From assembly GCA_019915015.1 (NCBI GenBank), contig JAHBBC010000011.1:744001-808000 (forward strand): 64,000 bases of DNA, in the 5' to 3' direction. The position numbers were made by a program, and so were the translations under genes. Shown here piece by piece: positions 35,517-44,822 of this stretch; position 1 is the stretch's first letter; every line of letters starts with the position of its first letter. Origin of the DNA: Auriscalpium vulgare (taxonomy: Eukaryota; Basidiomycota; Agaricomycetes; Russulales; Auriscalpiaceae). The notes beneath the pieces are model-generated. The model searched no databases, was not told where the DNA came from, and saw nothing but the letters and a program-made list of their open reading frames with translations.

Positions 35517-37608
35517 TTAGCAAGTCTTCGCGTAAGTTCCGCTGTCGCCAGGGTGATCCGGCAAGTCCTTCTTGTCGACGCGGCCGTGCTCGTGCTCGTG
35601 CGAAGACGGGACGGCGCGACCTTGGCCCAACGAGTTGAGCGCATGCGTCGCGGAATCCTGCTGGACGAGCGTCTCAGTGATCTCCACCTAGCATATGTGT
35701 GCGGAGTCAGCAGCCATACGCATAATGAATTCTACGGGAATACTGACAAGGTCTGCGACGAGGCGGTCTATGAGCGCCTCTGAGAGCGTCTCGCGAACGA
35801 CGACGCGGAGGATCTGGACCTGATCGAGGCCGGGAGCGAGCTCGTAGTTCGGGACGATCCTGTGTATGCTATCAGCATCGCGCCTGGGTGCCGACAGAGT
35901 CAGGAGCAACGCACCATCCCTTCGCGCGGAGCAGCGTCTGGATCCACCTCTGCTGGATCTCGGGGTGCTTCTCCTGGAAATTGTCCGAGAAGCGGAAAGC
36001 AACAACAGGCAGACCAGGCTCGTAGTTCTCAACGTCTTCCTGGTCGGCAGCCTGCAGCGCCTGCTTCGCCGACTGCGCGATGCCCACAGCGGCCGGCAAA
36101 GGGCGGTGGATGTCGCTGAGCACGGTGTAATACCCGCTGTGCTCCAGCGCGCGCGAGAGCGTGCGCGCGTTCTTCATGTCGCCGAGCGCGACGTTGCGGT
36201 AGCCCTGGTACCCAAGGTGTAGGAAGTTGTAATACTGCGCGATGATCGGGTGCGCGGGGCGGGAGAAGTTGAGGGAGAACGAGTACTCCACCGACCCTAG
36301 GTAGTGCAGCTCGAAGATGAGGTCCTTCGGCAGGTACTGCTGCGAGCGCCAGATGACCCAGCCCACGCCGACATACGACAGGCCGAACTTGTGCCCAGAC
36401 GTGTTGATGGAGACGACGCGGGGGATGCGGAAGTCCCAGACGAGCTTGGGCTGGAAGACAGCGTGAGTTGCGAAGACGTGGGAGAAACGTAATGTCGGCG
36501 TACAGTGGCGAAGGGAGCGATGAAGGCACCAGATGCACCATCGACTGAGATGCTCGCGTCAGTGACCGCCAACGGGAAAGGTCCGAACTGAATTACCGTG
36601 GATGGGCACAGAGTGCCCGGTCTCCTCCTCGAACTTGTCGAGGAGATCCGACATTTCCTTGACGGGCTCGTAGTGGCCGGTGTACGTGCTCCCGAGGATG
36701 ACATAAACGCCAATAGTGTTCTCATCAACGTACTCCATGGCCTTCTTGGGGTCGAGGCGGTACTTGCTCTCCACAGAGATCGGGACCAACCGCGTCTCCA
36801 CCTCGAAGTAGCGCGCAAACTTCTCGAGGGCGACCTGCGCGTTGGCTCCCATGACGATGTTGGGGCCAGGCTCGTGGATCGACTTGCCCGCAGCCTTGCG
36901 CTTTTCCTGCCAGATGCGCTTCATCGCGAGGCCTCCGAGCTGGATGGCCTCGGAAGAACCAGTCGTCGCGGTCCCGACGGCCTTGTGGGAAGACGGCGCG
37001 TGCCACAGGTCGGCGAGGATCGAAATGCCTGCGGTGTGCCATGCGATGAGTACGGCAAATGTATGGTTGCCGGGAATACTTACAGCGCGTATGAATAGCC
37101 TGGGTCATAGGATATTCGTCTTGGTCGATTAGGTTTTTGGAGATGTTCTCGAGCATCAACTTGTCGGCCGCGGGTGGCATCCATGTGTGCACGAACGAGG
37201 CCAAGTTGAGCAGAGGCGAGCCGTCGAGGGAGAGCTCGTCGTGGATGATCTGGTAGGCAGAATCCGCATCTATGCCCTACATGCGCGCATATATGGTGAT
37301 GAGAGCAACTCTAGGGGCCGAAAGAAACACAAACGCACCGTGGACGGCATTTTATACTTGGGTAGCGATGACGTTCCATATCGACCACCGTAGGTGTGGG
37401 TGAGCGAGGTATTCGCAGCGGTGTGACGGGGATGCTTCTCTTTCTTGTCCTGAACGAAAATAAGAGCATGTATGGAGTTGCAGTAGCAATGGCGCGTACC
37501 CTGCTCTCCTGGAGGAGATGATCTGGGTTGATGTGCTGCAGACATGACGTGCGGCTGAGATGAAGAAGGCTGGCAAGACGGCTACACGCGTACCTTGGAA
37601 AGAGACAT
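35517..37608 (-). CDS. GAD1: Glutamate decarboxylase
   Basis: PLP enzyme converting glutamate to GABA and CO2, the entry to the GABA shunt. Features: N-terminal segment [89 protein letters not shown]; the PLP-lysine motif [18 protein letters not shown]; and [17 protein letters not shown]. The C terminus is short with a HEHEHG stretch and ends TYAKTC. The first exon encodes only MSLSK, with start at 37608 and a TATA-like element about 50 bp upstream. Six or so introns. Length about 540 residues, normal for fungal GAD. Confidence 0.93.
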
Positions 37609-37658
37609 GGTGGAAAGAGGGAGAGAGCGGGGATGGACGGGACCATGGGTTGAGGAGG

Positions 37659-37664
37659 TTTATA
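37659..37664 (-). promoter_or_regulatory. TATA-like element upstream of glutamate decarboxylase
   Basis: TATAAA on the minus strand, 51 bp upstream of the ATG at 37608; inferred core promoter element. Confidence 0.45.
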
Positions 37665-38863
37665 TGGGGCGTTGACGTCCGGTTGCGGGGTGACGCGGGG
37701 GCGCAAGATGGAGGTCATCGGGACGGACGCCTGCTAAGAATAGTCTCAGATCTGACGTCATCAATAGCAGAGAGTCCGTGTCTATTCTTGCGTCTGCACG
37801 TTGCACCCTCTCCTCAACGCTTCACGCCCGCGACGTCAACGCCTCGTAGTCCCCAGCTCCAGCTCCCAAGACACAAGACCACCGCGTCCTCACCAGTTGC
37901 CCCATCCGTCAGTCACTCACCGGCGCCCGCAAATGAGACTCCATCGATGGACCCTTCCAAATAATCCTCATGCCCAACTCATGCCCGCAGCGTGCCTTTC
38001 CAGCGCTCAGTGCCCCGCGCTCTCAGCGTAACTTCGCCCTTCTTCGAACGCTTCGTCTGGCCATTTATCTCGCCTGGGCCCGCTCGGCAGGCCATCTGTC
38101 CCAGAATCACTGTCGCCCGTGCCCGCAACGATTGGCCCTGAAGGCTGAGGACTCCCCCATGTTCTGTCAGCGGACTCACCTCCATCGGATCGACAGGCAG
38201 GTCCTCCCTTCGGCGTGCGGCTCTTCCCTCGATGCCCGATCGTCCCCGTCAGAGAAAACATCCACCAGGCGACCGTTTTCTGTCATCGATGCCAAGGCCT
38301 TAGGCCGGCCATTCGCGCTAGATCACACGTCAGAAATGCACTGCATTACGGTGACCATTGAACGTTGAGTCGATGGACCCGGGCAAATCGGAACAAGGCT
38401 CGCCTGCATTCACACTTCGCCGCGAGGAATGTCGTGCTCACGTTCGCAACATACGTTCGGATTCTCGTCAAGATCATCGTCATTCCAAATGACATGACGT
38501 CGATATCGATGTATGCATGAGAGATGACACATATAGGCACTCAGCTACGCTGACTGCGGATTGTAATTAAAAGCTGTATACTGTAGCAACGTATCCGCGC
38601 TCACCTTGCTCAGGGCGCCCATAATTTTACACACCGGCTACGACGACTGGAGGTACCGCGAGACCTCCGTTCGCATCGACTTTGGTGGAGGTTGTGCGCA
38701 AGGGAGACGGCGACTGCTTGGAAGCTTAGCAGTTGGGGTCACCATAGGTCACACAACGCGTGCTGTGTGACAACGCGTTACCGACGCGTTTCGTCGACGC
38801 AGGCCCTCCCTGAAATATTCCTCATCACCTACACCCCTCTCGCACAAGGCTTAGCACTTATCG
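37665..38863. other. Divergent intergenic region
   Basis: About 1.2 kb between glutamate decarboxylase and POLD2. Open frames are short and unlike known proteins; no repeat stands out. Confidence 0.45.
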
Positions 38864-40693
38864 ATGACATTCCTAGAACCTCTGTAAGTTGTCTCTATTG
38901 AATCACTACGTCCAGGTTTCCCAGACCCACCCACAGACCGATTTCAGAAGCCCCCATTAACCGCCTGTCCAGCGAGATCCTACCCTTGACAGACTCGACG
39001 CCTTCTTTCACTATCAACGCCGCAAACCGAACCTTCAAACACCAGTATGCAAATATCTACTTCATACGGCTACGCGTTCTTCGAACGTTCGTGGAGAAAG
39101 AGGCTTTAAGGAGATGGAAGGGCCTCTCAGGTGCGTCCAAGTATCAGCTGTTGGGCCAACATGTAATCAAATTTGCGTCGAAGGATCTCCCAAATTGGTT
39201 CCTCGAGTCCTAGATGTTCTCAAGGGCCAAGTATGCTACGTTGTTGGCACAGTCTACATGGAGATGCCACTGAAACCGAACGTCCTCGAAGACATAGGGC
39301 GCGATGTGAGCAACCTACTCCCCAGTACCCTTACCTTTGTCTCCGTTGCTTACCACACGTGTAGCACTCAATACCAGCCCCTCCTCCACCAAATAAGATT
39401 CACTCCGCTGACGACAGCATAATGCTCGAGGACGAGTCCGGCCGTATCCAGCTCGTCGGCGACCCGCTGAAGAAGACACAGTTGGTGACAGGTGTAATTG
39501 CCGGTGCCCTAGGTGTGGAGACGAACAGCGGAGAATTTGAGATTTTTGACTTGTGCTTTGCGGGCATGGCTCCCCAGGGCGAGGATGATGATGAGGACGA
39601 AGGCGACGGCATGGATGTTGATGGTGCGTGCCTACATGCCTTCTCGATCAGCGTGCACTTAGTTCACATCATAGAGCCCTCGTCCGCCCCTTCGGAACAG
39701 GAGTCACAAGAATATGTGGCCTTCGTCTCTGGCCTTGACCTAGGCTCCTCCGCCGCGTCCGAAGCCCAGACACAAATGCTCGTCGAGTACCTCTCCGGCG
39801 AACAAGGTGGCCCTGATGACCAAGTTACTGCATCTCAAATCTCGCGGCTCGTAATCTTAGGGAATTCTCTCGCGCCGATCGCGCCAACGATCGACGTAGA
39901 AGAGGAGAAGACCAAAAAGCCTGTAAGCGTCGCTGATTCTCTATTTTCCCGTCCGCCCCTCTTTGAACTCATAACTGCGTCTGTGTTCTTCTGTTCCCAG
40001 CGTCGATACGGTTACGACAACGCAACATTCTCCCCGCACCCCACTCTGAATCTGTCTGCGCATCTACATGACATAGCGCAGTCCATGCCGATTCACATCC
40101 TCCCAGGCGATACCGACCCCTCGGGCACCATCCTCCCGCAACAGCCCTTTCCGCGCGCTATGCTCGGCGAAGCCGCATCTTACTCCTCCTTCTCCTGCGA
40201 AACGAACCCCTCCTTCATCCGCATCGCGCCCGGCTTCTCCGACCCCGACCCCACATCCAATCGCGCGTCGTCATCTAAAAGCAAGCGCCGCGCGCGCACG
40301 ATCCTCGCGACGTCCGGGCAGCCCATTAGCGACATGTTCAAGTACGTCGCGAGCCCGCCCGCGACTCGCCTCGGACTCGCAGAGGCGACGCTGCGCTGGC
40401 GGCACATGGCGCCAACCGCGCCCGACACGCTGTGGTGCCACCCTTTCTTCACGACGGACCCGTTCGTGCTTGTGCGCACGCCCGACGTATACGCGATCGG
40501 CTGTCAGCCACGCTTCGGCACGCGCGTCGTGCAAGAGGGCACACGGCGGTGCCGCGTCGTGCTCGTGCCGTCGTTCGCGGAGACGGGTGTGCTAGTGCTC
40601 GTCGGGCTGCGTACCCTCGACGTACGCGCGGTCAGATTCGCGGTAGAAGGTGCGGGTATGGGTACCGGAGCACTGGAATGGCAGCGGCGGTGA
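38864..40693 (+). CDS. POLD2: DNA polymerase delta small subunit (subunit B)
   Basis: Second subunit of replicative DNA polymerase delta (S. pombe Cdc1, yeast Pol31), a non-catalytic scaffold with an OB fold and an inactive phosphoesterase domain. Exon 1 is short (MTFLEPL), spliced to PISEAPINRLSSEILPLTDS. Then QYANIYFIRLRVLR; the OB-fold segment VLKGQVCYVVGTVYMEMPLK; DDSIMLEDESGRIQLVG; the phosphoesterase-like part FVSGLDLGSS, QISRLVILGNSLAP, and PIHILPGDTDPS, LPQQPFPRAMLG, SFSCETNPS; ends with a region holding ILATSGQPISDMFKY and APTAPDTLWCHPF. An acidic insert (EDDDEDEGDG) lies mid-protein. Intron after GRD ends with TAG before CACTCAATACC. About 480 residues. Confidence 0.93.
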
Positions 40694-41232
40694 TGGGTGT
40701 ACGCTACAGGTACGCTCGGCGATGTTTTGGACGGGTCGAGGCTCATCGTATTACGGCTATCTGCTAGGATTCTGCCTTAGATGTCTCGCAGATCTGTCTC
40801 GTGTGAATACAGGATCGACCCGCCGCAGCGGGCTCGAGTTGTTTCGAGACCTGTATTCTTGTCAGGGCAATGACAAGCGAAGCATCGTTCAGGTACCTTT
40901 GATTCTCATACAGACGTCGGCATGGGCACAGAGCTATGAACTCTGTGCACGAAGCAGAGTGAGTTTCGTTACTATGAAGGATGTAGCTGAAGCTATTCCT
41001 GTGACAGCTTTGGTGTCTGTTCCTTTCATCAAGCGGACGGGTGTCAACATTGTCAGAATATGTACCTGTCCCATCACGCCATCATCTCAGTCCACCTGTT
41101 TTGATGCAAAATGGCCGTGCCAGCCTCGCAGCAGTACGACTGGAAGAGCTGCAGTGTGCGCGTTTCAAGTCCTTACAGCACGTGACCCTTTCCTCGCATC
41201 ACATGGAACTCATCCCGCGGTGTTCCCAGGCA
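40694..41232. other. Intergenic region left of the retrotransposon
   Basis: 3' flank of POLD2; no gene recognised. Its last bases (ending GGCA) and the first bases right of the element (AGCTTGCC) join to a 12-bp palindrome. Confidence 0.5.
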
Positions 41233-41498
41233 ATCGATGCCTGTTCTGCGAGATAAGAGGAAGTCAAGTAGATAATAGAAATGAATGAAAGATAAGAGAG
41301 ATAAGGAAAAGCGCTGAGGCGCGTAAACGAAAGCGAGAAGGAAACGAGAAGTCGCCGCTACGCGGCGGCTATGAGCGTACCAGGCAATTCAGGAGCGTAC
41401 ACGCCACTTTGCGTGGACGTGGTGTGCGGGGCAACGTGATGGGATTGCGGTCCCGGAGAACCGTCGGCGAAACCCTGATGGGCACGCGTCAGGCCAAC
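41233..41498 (-). repeat. Split direct repeat B2 (outer)
   Basis: 266 bp, same orientation as 41793-42058 with constant offset 560; no mismatch found on inspection. Contains a small GC hairpin CGCCGC-TAC-GCGGCG at 41353-41367. Confidence 0.92.
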
Positions 41499-41567
41499 TC
41501 CTGAGGGACGTGAAACGGCGGGAAGGAGTACAATGTACGTAAGAAGTACGTAGGGATGGTGGGTGGG

Positions 41568-41793
41568 ACGAAAATCGCGACTGCGAGCGGGGCGTAAGAG
41601 ACGACGACTAAATAAAACATAGGAAACGTACCTGCGAGCGGGGCGTAAGAGACGACGACGTCCTGCCACCGCCCGCAGGCTCGAGGTATATACGAGGCGT
41701 GAAGAAAGGGAGGTAAGTATAAAGCAACGGGCCGGCCGGAGCGCGCGCCACGTGCATCGACCCCTACTCAAACCCAAACCTTTGACTGTAACA
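41568..41793 (-). repeat. Split direct repeat A2 (inner)
   Basis: 226 bp, same orientation as 46088-46313 with offset 4520; no mismatch found on inspection. Contains a 28-bp sequence starting CTGCGAGCGG twice (41581-41608 and 41632-41659). It abuts B1, sharing one A. Confidence 0.92.
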
Positions 41794-42058
41794 TCGATGC
41801 CTGTTCTGCGAGATAAGAGGAAGTCAAGTAGATAATAGAAATGAATGAAAGATAAGAGAGATAAGGAAAAGCGCTGAGGCGCGTAAACGAAAGCGAGAAG
41901 GAAACGAGAAGTCGCCGCTACGCGGCGGCTATGAGCGTACCAGGCAATTCAGGAGCGTACACGCCACTTTGCGTGGACGTGGTGTGCGGGGCAACGTGAT
42001 GGGATTGCGGTCCCGGAGAACCGTCGGCGAAACCCTGATGGGCACGCGTCAGGCCAAC
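41793..42058 (-). repeat. Split direct repeat B1 (inner)
   Basis: 266-bp partner of B2. Its inner end overlaps the last codons of the recombinase reading frame (stop at 42049). Confidence 0.92.
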
Positions 42059-43098
42059 ACGTTGGTGCCGCGGAAACCCAGCGGGTCGGCAGCGGCGCCT
42101 GGGGAGAGGGCCAAATCATGGAGGGCGCGCGAGAGGTGGACGAGCCTGGGCCGATCCACCTCCAGGTACAGCCGGTAGGCGTCGCTCCGCCAGCGACCTA
42201 ACAGCTGGATCTCGTAGTCGGAGAAGCCAGCCGATGCCGCGGCAGAAGCGGCGCCTCGGCGGAAGCTGTGCCCTGAGAAGGCGCCGGAGTCCAGACCGGC
42301 GCGGGAGAGCGCGCTGCGTATGGCGTGGATGAATCGGTCCCGCGTAAGCGGGACGCCTGGCGACTGCTCGAAGAGCGGCGCGCTGGCGGCGCGGGGCTCG
42401 GCGGCCAGGAGTGAGCGGATGGCGGCGACGGGGTCTGTGGGGAGCCCGGGTGCGGCCGAGATCGTGATCGTGATCCCTTTGCGGAAGGGATCGGTTTTTG
42501 ATGCGGGGAGTATGAGCTGGAGATAGGACGGGTGATCGGGATCTGGGAGGAGCGAGAGCGATCCGCGAGTGACGTTGAACTCGGCGCTAAAGGCGCCGTT
42601 CTTGGAAGTGAACTCGCCGCATCGAAGGAAGCCTGCGTATGCGAGGCAGCACGCGGCGTAAACGGTGGCGTAAAGGGGTCCGGCCTCCAAGTTCGCCAGG
42701 ATGGCCCTGAGCACGGGGAGCGTGATCGGCTGCTTGGGTTTGCGGCCGCGCTCGCCGTGGAAACGCTTGATGCCCCGGATGAGCCTGCCGACCGTGGGAG
42801 ACTCGATGGCTGTAAACGGTAAGTCGGCCTCGACGTGCATAGATCTGACGTGCGTGAGATAAGATTTGATGGTCTTGGGCTGGACTCTGCCGGCAAGACT
42901 GCTGCACCAAGCGAGAATACTTTCGAGTGACGCGGGGAGGATTGATCCGTCGGGATTTGCGAGGCCGTGGAGCTGGACGAATTGAATGTAGGAACGCTGG
43001 CCGACGGCGTAGGTAGACCGGGTACTCGACGCGATTCCGTGCCAAAGGTAAAAAGCGACGGGCGCTGGCCACTGACGGTAGCGCTCGTACCATTCCAC
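42049..43098 (-). CDS. Tyrosine recombinase of the Ngaro-like element
   Basis: Phage-integrase-fold recombinase that inserts the circular DNA copy. An N-terminal SAM-like segment (SSTRSTYAVGQRSYIQF) precedes the catalytic domain: Arg in FLRCGEF (about residue 159), Lys in ASKTDPF (201), the box-II H-S-F-R in SGHSFRRGAAS (277-280), Trp in LGRWRSD in place of the second His, and the Tyr nucleophile within DAYRLYLE (308 or 311). The stop lies inside repeat B1. The frame differs from that of the RT ORF, which it overlaps, and no ATG precedes the conserved N-terminal part. The frame is open back to about 43170. Expression by ribosomal frameshifting or a non-AUG start is inferred. The given start is a GTG. 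Confidence 0.9.
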   Translation of the reverse strand: MEWYERYRQWPAPVAFYLWHGIASSTRSTYAVGQRSYIQFVQLHGLANPDGSILPASLESILAWCSSLAGRVQPKTIKSYLTHVRSMHVEADLPFTAIESPTVGRLIRGIKRFHGERGRKPKQPITLPVLRAILANLEAGPLYATVYAACCLAYAGFLRCGEFTSKNGAFSAEFNVTRGSLSLLPDPDHPSYLQLILPASKTDPFRKGITITISAAPGLPTDPVAAIRSLLAAEPRAASAPLFEQSPGVPLTRDRFIHAIRSALSRAGLDSGAFSGHSFRRGAASAAASAGFSDYEIQLLGRWRSDAYRLYLEVDRPRLVHLSRALHDLALSPGAAADPLGFRGTNVLA

Positions 43099-44819
43099 GG
43101 GAGGCGCCGGTAGGAAGGCTGTTGATCGAGATACGGGGCGAGTTTGAATAGCCGGGCATATGAAAAACGAGAAGCAGCGTCAGCAAGCGGGTTAGACTTG
43201 GTAGCGATCCAAAAAGGAGAAAAAGTTAGATCGAGGCGGCAGGCGAGATCGAGGAAGCGGCGGAGGAGGTCCATTGTGGGCGTCGATCGGATCGACAGAG
43301 ATTGGAGTGCGATGGCGACGGCCTGATTGTCAATATGAAATATGACGTGTTTCCCCCGAAGTTGATCCCCCCAGCAGAGGACCGCATGTACGACTGCGAA
43401 CAGCTCCTTGAATTGGATGTCGCGGTGACGCATGCGTCGAGGAAGACGGCATGCGAACCAGTGCGAGCCGAAGACGCCCCCGATGCCCTTGGCACCACTG
43501 GCGTCCGTGTAAATGTTTACCTCAGCGCGGGACGGCGCTAGGAAGTGCACCCCGTTCCAGTGGGCGGCAATCGAGCGCCACCACGCGAGATCTCGGCGCA
43601 CGGCGCCGGGCACGCGCCGCCGCGCGTGCTGATCGCGGAATGTCGACGAAAAACGATATGCGTTGTGGAGAAACGCCCGTGACAGCGGGATAACCTGAGA
43701 TACAAACTGGAGATAGCCAGTTAGTTCCTGCAGCTCGCGCAGCGTGCAGTGAGACTTCGTGGACCATGCATCCAGAAGTTCTATCAGGATTTCGTGCTTT
43801 TCTGATGGAAGGCGCGCTTCCATCAGATTCGAATCGAGGATCAGGCCGAGAAAGTCAATGACCTGGGCGGGGCCAGAGACTTTCTCCGGCTGAAAGGTCA
43901 GGCCGAGTGCCTGCCCCAATTCGAGAGCCCAGTCGAGGGCGTCGCGCACGAGCTGCGGGGGTGTTCCTGGCGCAAAGATCGCAAGGAAGTCGTCGAGGTA
44001 ATGGCGTAATCGAGCCGGGATATGCCGCTGGAGGATCCAGTGCAGGGCCTCCGCAAATAGATTGAATATATACGGAGCGGAGCGAAGGCCGAAAGCGAGG
44101 ACAATGTCGTAGAACAGCTGGCCTGCCCAGGAGAACCCGAGCAGGGGCCAGTCTGCAGGGCGGACCGGGATGTGACGAAAAGCTTGTTCTAAATCGAGTT
44201 TGATCATCAAGGAACCGGCGCCCGATGCGATAAGATCGTTGACGGCACAGCGGAACAGATCGTACTCGATCGTCGCTTCGGAGTCGGGAATGCCGTCATT
44301 CACCGAGCTCCCCTCGGGCGCAGAGAGGTGGTGAATGCGGCGGACTTTCGACGAACGCTTTCGCGTAACTGCTCCGAGGGGAGAGATGCGAAAGTGGGGA
44401 AATGGGGAGCTGTCGAACGGGCCGGCGGAACAGCCGCGTGTGAGCTGATTGGAAATATCAGAAGTGACTGCTTCGGGGTACTCCAGCGCCGATTTGAGGT
44501 TGGCGCCGTGTTGGGAAACTTCGCGATCACCCGTGAAACCGATGTTGGCGCCGAAGCGGATAATATTAAGCAAAGTTTGTACAAATACTGGGTCGGGGTA
44601 TTCTGATAGGTAATGAGCCCATGCGTCGTGATCGAGGGTCGTGGAGACGGAGGGGAGAGGGCCTGTGTTAAGGGCGGGGTGATTGGCGCGCGGATCTGTG
44701 TTGGGACGCGCGGGGGGAATGCCGAGTGGGGGGAAGTCCTGAGAAGCGAGGGAACCGGTGACTGGAATTATGCCGTGTGAGGATGGTGGCGCGACGTGCG
44801 CGAGCGTCGTGCCAAGATC
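42198..44819 (-). CDS. Reverse transcriptase-RNase H (Pol) of the Ngaro-like element
   Basis: Open frame in the same frame as Gag, beginning right after the Gag UAG stop. About 82 codons of Pro-rich linker precede the conserved region. RT motifs: NGFTGDRE-like FTGDRE, ISPLGAVTRK, RRIHHLSAPEGSSVNDGI, MIKLDLEQAFRHIPV (catalytic Asp), FGLRSAPYIFN, RHYLDDFLAIF (YLDD box) and FLGLILDS. RNase H residues: Asp in VNIYTDASG, Glu in QFKELFAVV, Asp in HIDNQAV, Asp in NPLADAASR. After RNase H the frame stays open but overlaps the recombinase and is Ser/Pro-rich low-complexity, so it is probably shadow coding. No ATG occurs before the RT core, so independent initiation is unlikely. No protease was seen. 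Confidence 0.9.
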   Translation of the reverse strand, partial: DLGTTLAHVAPPSSHGIIPVTGSLASQDFPPLGIPPARPNTDPRANHPALNTGPLPSVSTTLDHDAWAHYLSEYPDPVFVQTLLNIIRFGANIGFTGDREVSQHGANLKSALEYPEAVTSDISNQLTRGCSAGPFDSSPFPHFRISPLGAVTRKRSSKVRRIHHLSAPEGSSVNDGIPDSEATIEYDLFRCAVNDLIASGAGSLMIKLDLEQAFRHIPVRPADWPLLGFSWAGQLFYDIVLAFGLRSAPYIFNLFAEALHWILQRHIPARLRHYLDDFLAIFAPGTPPQLVRDALDWALELGQALGLTFQPEKVSGPAQVIDFLGLILDSNLMEARLPSEKHEILIELLDAWSTKSHCTLRELQELTGYLQFVSQVIPLSRAFLHNAYRFSSTFRDQHARRRVPGAVRRDLAWWRSIAAHWNGVHFLAPSRAEVNIYTDASGAKGIGGVFGSHWFACRLPRRMRHRDIQFKELFAVVHAVLCWGDQLRGKHVIFHIDNQAVAIALQSLSIRSTPTMDLLRRFLDLACRLDLTFSPFWIATKSNPLADAASRFSYARLFKLAPYLDQQPSYRRLPWNGTSATVSGQRPSLFTFGTESRRVPGLPTPSASVPTFNSSSSTASQIPTDQSSPRHSKVFSLGAAVLPAESSPRPSNLISRTSDLCTSRPTYRLQPSSLPRSAGSSGASSVSTASAAANPSSRSRSPCSGPSWRTWRPDPFTPPFTPRAASHTQASFDAASSLPRTAPLAPSSTSLADRSRSSQIPITRPISSSYSPHQKPIPSAKGSRSRSRPHPGSPQTPSPPSAHSWPPSPAPPARRSSSSRQASRLRGTDSSTPYAARSPAPVWTPAPSQGTASAEAPLLPRHRLASPTTRSSC

Positions 44820-44822
44820 CTA
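44817..44822 (-). promoter_or_regulatory. Gag-Pol in-frame UAG, candidate readthrough site
   Basis: The coding strand reads GGC TAG GAT. The codons on both sides belong to one continuous frame from 46076 to 42198, interrupted only by this TAG. With no Met codon between it and the RT core, readthrough is the simplest route to Pol. The alternative is a point mutation in a formerly single Gag-Pol frame. Confidence 0.6.

Noticed and set aside
42198..43098. Methyltransferase or other extra domain in the RT frame after RNase H
   Set aside because: This part of the frame overlaps the recombinase and reads as Ser/Pro low complexity, so it is probably a shadow.
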